64,000 bases of DNA from Pithys albifrons albifrons (lineage: Eukaryota > Chordata > Aves > Passeriformes > Thamnophilidae): NCBI RefSeq assembly GCF_047495875.1, contig NC_092458.1, forward strand, positions 111,091,727-111,155,726, written 5' to 3'. Positions within the stretch are counted from its first letter, which is position 1. Every line of letters begins with the position of its first letter. Of the stretch, positions 53,352 to 63,811 are shown piece by piece. The notes beneath the pieces are model-generated. The model did no database searches, was not told where the DNA came from, and saw nothing but the letters and a program-made list of their open reading frames with translations. The position numbers and the translations under genes were made by a program.

Positions 53352-56300
53352 AGTTTTATGTAAACCAATTAAGCAGAGCATATTGGGTGTAATTAGTACT
53401 TTATGGGTGAAAATGGCATGATTAATAACAATTAAATGCCAGTAAATCCTTAATTGCACCTTATGCTCTATGTAATTGTGTAGTAGTTTCCTTTTTTGTT
53501 TACTGAAGAGTCAACTATCAAAAGAACTGTCAAAATCCACCATGAACCTGTCTATTTTGTCGTTATAAAACAGTTTTGGGGGTTTTATTGATTTCTCTTG
53601 GGTAGAGGGGCGTCACTTTGAGCTTCAGTTCTGAAAGATGAGGTTTTGGTTGTTTTGATTAGAAAACATCTTGTATTTTTGTCCTTCCCTCTGTTAGCTT
53701 GATTAGTGACAGTTAAAGAAGTGAATAGCAGAAGTTTACCCTCTTCAGATTTATATTTAAATGTAGCTACCTTGGATTTCTGGCAAGGGCAGCTGGAAGA
53801 GACTCATCTGGTGTCTAATTTATCATTCTGCTATCAAATACTACTTTGGAGAGAAAAACAGTGGAAAGAGCAATAAGGAATATCCTCCCCTTCAGTGTAA
53901 ACTAAAGAGTATGAGGTAATTATTGTATCAGGGTGCCATTGGGTTGTATATACCAACCACACTCTTGGAAGATAAAGCCCAGAATCTTTTTGGCTGAGAA
54001 CAATTGTCCTCTTTTCCAGATGTTTGGATTGTGTTTGATCCCAATGGCAATAGCCTTTCCCATTTGAGCAAGATAGTTGTGCTCTAACTATGCAGTTCTG
54101 TGCCCATTCCTTGCTCCCAGATTTTTACCCAATAAAATTTGTATGGCATTTTAATATCATCAGCAAAACAGATACATTAATTCATTGTGCACTTGTATTT
54201 TCCTTTTTAATGCTGTGTACCGCAAATATTTGATGAGCTAGTTGTAAGTATTCCTTAAATCAAAACTTGTGTCAAGTCCCAGAAATCAAAACATGCTTTT
54301 AGAAAAGAAAAAAAACCTCTACCACTGCAAATATAGGTTACAGCTATCATTTTTTTTTTTGGTTTAGCTTTTCTCCACAGTTTAGGATTTCAGAGATTAC
54401 TGCTGGCTGAGCTGTTTTTTTTTAAGATCCGCTTTGTGTTTCAGAAAAAGATGAAACTGTCTTTCAGCTGTCAAGGGATGTATTTGGTGAATATTTTTGT
54501 TACAAAAATTGAAAGTATTAGCTTTAACATTTACAAATATAATTATATACTTGTAAATAAAAGAAACAATGCATAGTGCTAACAAGTTTTGGTTTTATAA
54601 ACCAACATTTAACTCTGAAAGAGTTTTGGTGTTTAATTCTTCTATGTTCCTTGCATAAATCTTAGTGTAACTATGTGTTAATTTTGAAGCACTAACTTAA
54701 ATTTTGTTCTTATGTCTTCCTTCTCCCAGACCTCTTTCCCTTCTTTGTCTTCCTAATTTCCCTTCACAATTTTTTACCTGGGACACAGAAACAGGACATT
54801 TGATTGGTGTGCTTTTGTCATGATATAATCTCATAATATGGGATTTTATTAATTTTTAATCTCATGTCATAGGAACCTCATATTTCTGTGCCGTATTGCA
54901 ATTTCAGCACACTCTCTATGCTTACTTAAAATTCATGCTAAGTCAGGGTAAGTATTTGTTGTTAGTTTCTACTATTTAAGATAAAAACCTTTGTCAGCAT
55001 TATAGTATTCACTGAACAGGTATAAATGGCTATTAATAGTCTATAAATAGTTATTAAGTTATTGATGCATCTGGCTCCATGATTCATATCAATGTTATAT
55101 TTCATTCTGTATTTCAATGCAGAGCAACATCTTATTTCATTATTATGCATTTACTTAGAACCAAGAAATGCCTTCCATAAGTATATTAATGCTGAATGCT
55201 GTTGTTTTGAAAGATGCTTTAAGGTTTCGCTCTATCCTGTCTCAAACAGCTTACAAAGAAAACAAAAAAGCTGCATGTTAGAGAGATATTTCCTCTTGGC
55301 ATTATTACATCTAAGAGATCTGTTTTAAGAGATCTGAGATTGACCCTGTGGGGCAAGTAGGAAAGAAGAAATGTATTGTTAATTGAGGACAGAGATATTT
55401 CTATAAATGTAAAGCAATACTCTTAAGGCAAAATAGGTAAGGGAAATTAGGTACTTGGGAAATGCATAAGAAAAGAATGGAAAGAAAGCTAGTTGAGATG
55501 CAAGCCCAGTCCATGTGCCAAACACAGGTGACAAAGAAAAACTCCACTTCAGGGCTTAAGAGGAGGTTTGGGGAACTGAGGTGGATAGCGTGGTTTGTAT
55601 GGTGGAATAGAATTCCGTTGAATTTCATTTTGTTAAATAATAGCATTTTGAGAATGAGTAGGACTTAATATTGTTTTACTTAAAATGATGGATTCAGAAG
55701 TCTGTCCTAAGCCTGAATAGCTCACCCAACAAGAGAGCCTAAGGCATGCTAATCTGCTATAGGTCGTATTGAAAAAGAAAGTGGTATGATCATCCTTTCC
55801 TTTCTACAGTTCAAATGACCAGGCTCTCATTCATGTGTGGATTAAAAAGGAACAGCCTTTCACATACATTCAGAGCAAGGCTGATGTATGACTGACTTGG
55901 TGGTGAGATGCATTACCTGTGTATTCCTGATATTAAAAAGTGAGTTTAAAGGTAAACCAGATTTATTGCAATCCATTTCTAATTGAATTGTACATGCAGA
56001 AATTTCAGTCACTAAAGAAGTAGTACTCCTGTGATTATGAAATGGCAGATTATAAACACATAATGGATCAGTGAAAAGTAATACACATTGTCATTTGTAA
56101 ATATGTGCTGAATGGATTGCTACTTTTAAGCGTATTAAAAGAGGGCATCTGTCTTTGCCTAGTCTTTGCCTTCTATTTAATTTTTGTGTTTTAAAAAAAA
56201 TATTTTTATTGTTGTGTAAACTCAGGTTGTTAATTGTTCTGTTATATAAACTTGCCATAATTCAGCATAACATAGTGTTTTAAAGACTGTTGACTGCCAT

Positions 56301-58656
56301 TGAGTGCAGAGTTATACAGGCAAAATCCAATGTGATGATCAAAACCTGAATTGTTTAAATATTGCATGTAGTATTTTGATTTGTGGTGTTTATTATACTG
56401 CTGCTTTAGGATATAAATGGTGAGTTCCATTTGTTGCAATGCTCCTTGAGCTTTGTGTGGAAGGTAGCAGGTGTATAGGATATTAAAGATGTTCATCATC
56501 TCCAAGACAATAGTATGTGATGAATCTACATGTAGGCATGAGAAAAAATATGAGCTTCAGAAGCTGGAAATAATTACTCAATTGCCAGTGTAGTAGTAGA
56601 TAATTCAAAGAAGACCTGGAGAAATCTTTCTCTTCATGCTCAACTTTGTTGTTATCTTAGGTAAATTAGAGGGCAGATTTGAAAAAAAAGCATTGAAGTT
56701 GTAGTTTTTATTTTTAAAAGTTGCTTAATGCTTTGTGTGTTTTCACCTTGTGTTAGGAAAGTAAAGTAGTTCACCATGTTAGACACAGGCATGAGAGAGT
56801 TTATCATAAGGGGTATGTAGTACATGTAAAAGCTGTGAACATAGATCAAGAACACACTGATAATGTCTAGTGCAAGATTTACTGTCTTTAATTCCGTATT
56901 GGAAGGATATGAGGCATCCTTTCTAACCAGAGCAATAATTCCATTCTAAATTATAGGGAAATAAACAGTTTGTCAAGTTTGGGGAAACTGGAAATCAAAT
57001 GATTTCAAATAAATGTTATAAAATCAAAGGGAAAAAAATAGTAGATTTGCAGAACAGTCTGGTAATTTTTTTAAATATCTAAGTTTTAGGATGAATAAAA
57101 CATCTGGTAGCTATGTTTTAGGAATTGGCTGCTACTTACTTTCACTTTGCACAAGATAGTTTGATTACCTAAATCTAAGTGGGATAGGGCTGGAGAGGTG
57201 AGAAAGAGAAAACCTGTCCTTTCTTATCAAGTTCCTGCAGTTACATTGGAGATAGATCCTGTCTCCACTCTTAGGCAGCATCCTTAGAAGGAAAGCCAGA
57301 CTTCTGGAATCCATTGACTTTTTGTCCAAGGTTTTCCTTTTAATATCATAAACCTGTATGGGTTGACTTTTACTTATTATGAAATTTATATGAAAAATTG
57401 CTGGCAATTCCTCATCCTTATTATTACAGCGTGTAAAATTTCAAGTTGGTTTACAGCTAGAAAGTAAATCTAAGCTGCAATGCGTTGTTAGATTTTTTCA
57501 TACAGTCCTTGAAGGAAGAAGGTGAAACACTCCTTGTACTGTTTATGCATCTGAGTGTACACACATGCATATATACAGTTATGGTATCCTATTGCCCTAT
57601 AGCAGGAAGGCTATAGAAGAAAGTATTTTTTTTTCCTTAGCCTCAAGAAAAACAGTCTTCAGAACACATGAAGAACTATAACTATTCCCTATGCATCTTG
57701 TGTATTTATGGTCTTGACTGTAGCATCTTGTGTGTAAGACTGTAGATCATCTTCAGTGATATGTTAAAGGTTTAGTAACAAACTCTCCTAAAGGAGTGCC
57801 AGTTAAACATGAAGTGTACTGCAGATATCTTGTTAATTACTCATTATTATTATCAGATGTTACTGTCTTTTAACTATTGCAATGCTCTGAAAAATTCTAG
57901 TTTTCACTGTATAGTCATCAATCACTTTTTATGTATCACCCTCTTTCAGTAAAGTTTATTGTGACATGTTTACTGGGTTGTCTGTGTTGATTGGTATCAT
58001 GCCCTGCTTGTGAGATATTATATTTTATTGCACTGAAGATTTTTAGATGGGAAGTTGTGAAATATTTGTTTCTAGTAAAATATTTACTCTAATTTGCATT
58101 TCTAATATCAGTTCTTGATTCTGTAATGGATAGAAATGGCTGTTCATAGGAATGAATGTTGTCCTTGGATTTATTTCAAAATGCAGCCCTTGAACTTTCC
58201 AACATGACTGGAGTCACCCCTACTGTGAGAGTGGGTTTGGACCTGGTGTATGTCCCTTCTGACTTGGTCTATCACCTGCTTTATAGTCAGATGGTTGCTC
58301 AGAGCCTTAGGGAATTGAAGCTTGTAGGCACTCCTGTCAGTAAAAGTAAGGCCAATAGCTTACACTGGCAGGAATGCTTTATCTAGCCCATGTGAGAGCT
58401 CACTTGCTTTCACTTCTGGATTTTCTCCAAATTCCATGGAATAATATTGTTTAATGCAGGAAATCTTCACACACTAGGAGCTGCAGCCATGTTTTTGACC
58501 TATATTCTCAGATGTACTTGTCAGGACACATCAAATGTTTTGGAGGGAATCGCTGCTGTGCTTTCTGTTTCATGGCTGTGGCTGTGTTTCCAAGGGTGTG
58601 TTTGAAAACATGAAGCGATGTCTGTCTTTGTGCGTATGTATGCACACAACTCTTGT

Positions 58657-58661
58657 CTCCC
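58657..58661. repeat. Target-site duplication, left copy
   Basis: CCCAG immediately left of the TG terminus. It is identical to 58948-58952. Confidence 0.7.
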
Positions 58662-58947
58662 AGTGTAATGGTTTTGATCCATGGCTTCCTCAGTAACTAG
58701 GTGTAACAAAGGAAGCAGACATCACAAGTATTCCACACGTGTTTTCCACGTAACAGAGGAGGAGTTTAGTTTTCTTTCTTCCAGGGAGCTGAGAGTAGGA
58801 GAAGCCTGGATGGTCCGTTCTGTTTTCATGGCGTTTCTGCCCGGTTATGAACCGGGGGCCTTGGTTACCCAGTCAGGTGATAGCTGTCTCCCAATCCACA
58901 TAGATTCTCTGAGCCTGCTAATTTCAGGCCTAGCTAAAACCACTACA
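58662..58947. mobile_element. 286-bp LTR-like element with 5-bp target duplication
   Basis: The element starts TGTAATGGTTTT and ends AAAACCACTACA. These ends are inverted copies of each other at 11 of 12 positions and carry the TG...CA termini of retroviral LTRs. It is flanked on both sides by the identical pentamer CCCAG (58657-58661 and 58948-58952), a classic target-site duplication of the length used by several avian ERV classes. It carries at least six CpGs and a 7-bp palindrome CCCGGTT-ATG-AACCGGG (58840-58856), unlike the CpG-poor surroundings, which suggests a fairly young insertion. I see no AATAAA on either strand, so orientation is undecided, although the minus-strand start TGTAGTGGTTTTAGC resembles bird LTR starts. 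The plus frame at 58681-58956 lies almost wholly inside it and is not a gene. A small non-autonomous DNA transposon is the main alternative. Confidence 0.72.
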
Positions 58948-58952
58948 CCCAG
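58948..58952. repeat. Target-site duplication, right copy
   Basis: CCCAG immediately right of the CA terminus. It is identical to 58657-58661. Confidence 0.7.
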
Positions 58953-61630
58953 CTAATAGTTTTTGAAACTTGAAACACATGTTTCCTGATTGAAATTTTC
59001 AATTTATTTTATGATCCATAATTTCTAAGTTTTTTTCTCATAATCTTTTTTGATACTACTTACAGAATGGTTAGTAGAGTTGCTGTTGTATGCTAGGCTA
59101 CCTTGTAACTGATACAGAATAGTTGAAATTTAAGATTTTTTTTTCTATGTACCATTTAAAAATAATAACTCTTGGAAGATATGATGGTCACTGCAAATTC
59201 TTTTTGACAAATAATACTTATTATAATGAGCATGGAGGTCATTTTGTGTGAGGTACAGTGCTATATAAATGTCTACTATTATTTTTTATTACCAAGTAAT
59301 TTACAATTCCTTTGTCAGTCAGTGACCCATGTATGAACGTTTCTGTATACCAGTCAAAGCAGATCTTTTCTTTCACAGGAAAAAAAAAATCAAGTCCTTA
59401 TTGCCTTACAATATTCTCTGACAACAGACATTATCACGAGGTAATTGATTGTGCTGAAGAATTACAAATGTTGCAGCACTACCAAGGTCATCTAACCCTC
59501 ACCAATGTCGGTTGCCCAGTGATAAGAGTGCTTTGTTCAGAAATATTACTGTTGCAAAATGGTTTAATAGTAGCACAAAGGGAATGCTCAGAATTTGAAA
59601 AGGCTGCAGTTAGAGAGGGGAAATGCTACCCAGAAGCAAAACCCATCCATGCAGTAGGAGCAGTTCAGTGGGACATTATGGACGATAAAAATACTTGACT
59701 CGAACTTGAGTATCCTGTATCTTTACCTTTCAAAACAACTTGAATCTTTTAAGAGCTTAAGCTCTGTACCAAGGTGTTCTAGATGCAGAACACATGCTTA
59801 AGTTTTCTGAATCTCACATATTTAAATCTAGGGTGTCAATGATTCTGATAATAATCTGATGATGCTTAAGAGGTCAAAATAACTTCATATAATGGGCAGG
59901 ATTTCTATCATCCCTGAGTAGGTAATTTACCCTAACAATATTGTAATAGCAATTCAAGCTGTGGCAGATTCACCTCTGCTTATGGCAGCTGAGAGCATGA
60001 TTTTTAGTTGTGTCACAAGGATGTAAAAATAAAAAGTCTTGTAAGTAAGGCAAACTTTGTGGAAAAGCATGTCACAGAAAACCAGAGGACAGATGCTCCA
60101 CTTCATTTGTTTCTCTGCTAAAGAGACAATTTGTCTGCATTACATTTACTTACACTCCCAAATTAGCTCAGACTGAAAAGAATATCCTCCTATGTAACTA
60201 ATACTGCTACTGCAATAAACCTCTTTAGTGGGCTCCTGATGAATGTAAAAGTACATTAGTAACAAGAAGGTACTGCAGCAAACTTATGCCAGTGATGATA
60301 CTTTTATTCCATAGTTTGCACAGTAGGTGCTTCCACTGTTTTGAAATCAAGTATTTATACAGAATATTTTTAGGGTCCTTATTTATGCACTTAATGTTCT
60401 TGCCTTGCTCTTGTGTCTAGCAGTTATTTGTTATGATGGACCAACTTTCAAAAGTGAGTTCCAAATTTGTCTTTTACCTTTAAAGACCTGAAAACAGCTT
60501 CTCATGAGTGCATAATCTTCAGTCTTTCTTGTCTAACAAAGTTAATACGACTTTGTAGTCCTCACACAAGACAGTGTCTAAGCTTTCTCATCTTCCTTCA
60601 CACATTTAGCATTAGGTGTTGTGGGTGTGGTTACCTCTTGGCCAATTCTGTGGAGCCCTTTCAGATTTACTTCGTTCCTCAGAGAGTACAGAGAGGAAGA
60701 TGCAAAAAGTGAATGAAACTTCCTTAATGCGATGCACCGAATACCAGCTTGGTTGTTGTGATCATCTGAAAACTGTAGCTATCAGGTCTCCTTGAGGACA
60801 GCTGTACAGTTACAGGTTTTTGTTTGTTTGTGTTTTTTATCATTTATAACACCTTGGAAAGCTTTTTCTCATTGAGCAAGAAAACCCAAAACCAAGCAAC
60901 AAAACAAAAAAAACAAAACACATCAAGCCAAGATGCCAAGCAAATTATCAGACTGTGAAACCAAGGTGCAAACCACACACCTCTTTGGTCTTTCTCTGGT
61001 ATAAATTAGTTTGTTTTGTTTATAGAAGCTATTTAAAGAGCTGTCTCCTTTTGTAAGGAGGGGATAGAACCATCTTCAAAGAAAATCCTTACCAGCATGC
61101 AAGTTGAGTTTCTTTTAAGAGCGGTTTGGCAAAAAGACTCAGACTTGAGGCCTCTGAGGTGATTTCTGACTAGTCATGTTTGTAATGCACAGCCAGGTAG
61201 TAATGGTGAATTACTGCAGTTACAGTTACCAGGTCTGAGACTTATTGTTTTTCTGGTTTTGTTATTGCCAATTCTCATTGTATTAGTCTTCATTCCTCCT
61301 GTTTTTCTACCTTGTGTCATGTGGTTTGAAATTATTAGTTTCAAAAGTAAAATATTTTGATTATTGAATTTTTCAAAAGTGAGGTTAGTGGTATAAGTTC
61401 TGAGTATTTGGTTCTGGACTGTAAGTTCATTGGATTTCTGGTACTATTTCTTAAAACTGCTGCTTGTTAAAATACTGTGGCACATTTACGCATCTCAAAC
61501 AATTTCTAGAGGTTTTACATATGCTTATTTATTTTAACAATTTAAATTCTGTGCTGGAGTGGGATTGCACAGCTTAAATATTGAAAACTGATGGACAGAA
61601 GAATGAAAAGACTACAGTGTGATTAAGGAC
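58953..61630. other. Single-copy DNA with one unassigned 128-codon open frame
   Basis: No recognised exon or transposon. The plus frame at 59312-59698 starts at TTG, with its first ATG 18 codons in, and is protein-like in composition but unassigned; see findings. A T/G tract (60816-60839) and an A/C tract (60880-60921) face each other about 40 bases apart. Confidence 0.45.
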
Positions 61631-62069
61631 AGATCATAGGATCACAAGAAAAGTTTGGGTTGGAAGGTATCTAAAAGATCAACTCATATCAATCCCCTGC
61701 CATGGGTAGGGACACCTTCTGCTACACCAGGTTGCTCAGAATCCTGTCCAACCTGGCCTTGACCACTTCCAGGGTTGGGGTATCTGGAGCTCCTCTGGGC
61801 AACCTGTTCCAGTGCCTCACTACTGTCATAGCAAAGAATTTCTTCCTTAAATCTAATCTAAACCTATTATCTTTAAGTTTAATGCCCTTTCTCTTCATCC
61901 TATCAGTACATGCCCTTGTACAAAGCCCCTCTCTCTTGTCTAGGCCCCTCTGGGTACTGGAAGGTGCTATAAAGTTTTTCAAGAGCCTTCTCTTCAGGCT
62001 GAACAACCCCTCCTCTTTCAGCCTGATTTCATAGGAGAGGTGCTCCAGCCCTCTGACTAATGTGGTTGT
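61631..62069 (-). mobile_element. CR1 LINE, longest copy in the window, 5'-truncated
   Basis: The plus strand reads the inverse of an avian CR1. The tail is GATCATAGGATCACAAG, then GGTTGGAAGGTATCT and CCCCTGCCATGGG, then ORF2. On the minus strand the frame is open for about 115 CR1-derived codons. It runs from LVRGLEHLSYEIRLKEEGLF through KRRLLKNFIAPSSTQRGLDK and FRLDLRKKFFAMTVVRHWNR to LPRGAPDTPTLEVVKARLD and a terminal ILSNLV. This is the extreme C-terminus of the CR1 reverse transcriptase. The catalytic palm motif, the endonuclease and ORF1 are absent. The 5' truncation at about 62069 abuts a T14 run. The long open frame suggests a younger insertion than the other copies. The subfamily is the same type as 148-360. 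The plus frame at 61702-62034 is its antisense shadow. Confidence 0.96.
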
Positions 62070-62070
62070 G

Positions 62071-62084
62071 TTTTTTTTTTTTTT
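62071..62084. repeat. T14 homopolymer at CR1 breakpoint
   Basis: Fourteen T begin one base after the 5'-truncated end of the minus-sense CR1. Confidence 0.9.
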
Positions 62085-62351
62085 GCATATTGGACTGTTT
62101 TCATGTTTGAGAGAATATGGCAGGTGTTCTTTTTTTTTTTTCCTCACAAGAACTCTTCCCTAGCTGATATAATTTCCAGGTAACCACTATACACTGTGCT
62201 ACCGTATTCACTATTACATTTTACAGTCTGTCTTTTCAGTCATTTTCAGTTGGTCACTGCTGAGAACAAGATTTAATTTTATCTGGATATTTGACACTGG
62301 GAAGGGTATCTGCAAAAAAATCCAAGTTGTCATGCAAAGGGTTTTTCTTCC

Positions 62352-62427
62352 TTTTTTTTTTTTTAATAGGTTGTGTGTGTGTGTTTTGTTTATTTTGTGT
62401 GGTTTTTGCTTGGTTGGTTTTGGGGGA
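62352..62427. repeat. T run, (GT)n and G/T-rich tract
   Basis: A T13 run, AATAGG, a GT repeat of about 6 units, then TTTTGTTT and GGTTGGTTTTGGGGG-type sequence. The minus frame at 62254-62463 is its artefact. Confidence 0.85.
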
Positions 62428-63284
62428 AGGGGTGTTGATGAGTATCTGTGGAGTGAACACCAACTGAGAGACTAATTTACATCAGTGTGGAAACGTGAAA
62501 GGGTCACTGTAATGTGCTGATAGCTGCAATGGTTTAAAAATTACATATACTGATAATAGGATGTCAGATCTTTCTTGGCTTTGCAATGAATGTGACTGGA
62601 GTTTAGAAGTCATTTCACTGACAGGAGCTGTGTAGTATTTGAAAGATAAATTGGTGGTTTTTTGTTTCTTGTCATCTTTAATTAACTTTTTAAATGCTGT
62701 TTTCTCTCATCTTTCTTGCATAGTTATAGAGCTGTACTGCTCAAATTGAATTCTTATTTCTCAAATTTTAATTACAATAGAAAATGGAGGATTTTGTTGT
62801 AGGTAATTATAATAAACTCTCTTGATAGTGCTTGAAGTTTGTTTATTTTTGTTCTCTTGTTAAGTTCAGTTTTCCTCTTTTAGCTGTTCATTATCCTCTA
62901 AATAACCATTAGTGTAACTGCACCAAAAGGGTTAATTTTATCTAACTTGTTGAATATACATTCACCTTTCATTTGATGTAGTTTAATTGTGGTCTTTTTT
63001 AGTTTGGCTGAGGTTTGAAGTTGAGGGTTGGGATGGTCTGCTCTGTTACCTCATGACTAATATAGAGATTATTTTTTAACCTAGTGGTGGAGAGCCCCAC
63101 TCTCCGTACCTTTTAGTCTGGTACTGGGAGATGCACTTCTGTCAGGATTGTGTTTAGTGAACAGGAGAATGGTTTGCGTCCATTGTTGCATCCTTTCCCG
63201 TTGAAAAGGAGGACATAGGAGATTTAGGAATTCAGGTTTTCCACCAGAATTGCTGCCTGCAAAGACCTCATCAATCTAGAGCTT

Positions 63285-63592
63285 TCTCATGACAGAGGCA
63301 GAGGGGCAGGCACTGATCTCTGTGGTGACCAGTGTCAGGACCTGAGGGAATGGCAGGAATCTGTCAGGAGAGGTTTAGGTTGGATATCAGGAAAAGGCTC
63401 TTTACCCAGAGGGTGTCTGGGCACTGGAACAGGTTCCCCAGGGAAATGGTCACAGCACCAAATCTGACAGAGCTCAAGAAACATTTGGAAAATCCTGTCA
63501 GACACATGGTGTGACTCTTGGGGGCCAGGGCTAGAACTTTGATCCTTGGGCGTCCGTCTGAACTCAAAATAGTCTGTGATTCTGTAATGGTG
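63285..63592 (+). mobile_element. CR1 LINE, 5'-truncated, plus sense
   Basis: From GACAGAGGCAGAGGGGCAGG and CACTGATCTCTGTGGTGACC the sequence follows an avian CR1 into the ORF2 C-terminus. The translation includes CQERFRLDIRKRLFTQRVSG, then HWNRFPREMVTAPNLTELKK and HLENPVRHMV with a normal stop at 63512-63514. A 3' untranslated segment follows (TGACTCTTGGGGGCCAGGGC, GATCCTTGGGCGTCCGTCTG), then the tail AGTCTGTGATTCTGTAATGG. The frame is intact over the part present. The rest of ORF2 and ORF1 are missing, so the copy is immobile. It is the same subfamily as 47862-47998. The minus frame at 63364-63567 is a shadow. Confidence 0.96.
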
Positions 63593-63811
63593 TTGAACTC
63601 CTCTCTTCCTGTTTTACAGATAAACTTCTGGCAGTCTCATATCCATATTATTTGCTTGCATTCAGTTTTTGACAAAACCTTTACTTAGTCTTGGATATTC
63701 TTACTCTTACATGTTGGCTTTTCTGTCATTTTTTCTTTGCAGTGATTTTAGATCTATTTCTTTAAAAATCTCAACCATATAGATTGAATCTTTTTTTTTC
63801 AATTTAACTTT
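63593..63811. other. AT-rich spacer, no gene seen
   Basis: T-rich single-copy DNA between a CR1 and an LTR-like edge. Nothing was recognised. Confidence 0.5.

Larger units (their letters stand above)
47999..58661. other. Single-copy DNA with candidate conserved blocks, no gene seen
   Basis: No exon, RNA gene or transposon was recognised over more than 10 kb. Several AT-rich blocks (48355-48530, 53360-53482, 54118-54245, 54995-55200) are dense in homeodomain-type motifs and look like conserved non-coding elements; see findings. Other contents are an A/C tract (49888-49917) and a GT/CA near-palindrome (53316-53351). Open frames are 96 codons or shorter. The 76-codon plus frame at 58156-58386 is unassigned. 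Confidence 0.45.
62070..63284. other. AT-rich single-copy DNA, no gene seen
   Basis: T14 (62071-62084) and T12 (62130-62141) runs follow the CR1 breakpoint, then comes a G/T tract (62352-62427). The block 62880-62995 is a further AT-rich candidate for conserved non-coding sequence (ACCATTAGTGTAACTGC, GGGTTAATTTTATC). The DNA from 63040 to 63284 is GC-richer but was not recognised. Confidence 0.5.

Noticed and set aside
58156..58386. 76-codon plus-strand open frame starting at ATG
   Set aside because: Reads somewhat like protein, but I could match it to no family, and its length is within chance expectation.
58840..58860. T-arm-like palindrome on the minus strand suggesting a tRNA or tRNA-derived SINE
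   Set aside because: The 7-base loop TTCATAA is not a good TTCRANN T-loop. No D arm, anticodon arm or acceptor stem could be fitted upstream, and the surrounding element is better explained as LTR-like.
58681..58956. 91-codon plus-strand open frame
   Set aside because: Lies almost entirely inside the 286-bp LTR-like element. No protein family was recognised.
61702..62034. 110-codon plus-strand open frame
   Set aside because: Antisense shadow of the minus-sense CR1 ORF2 at 61631-62069.
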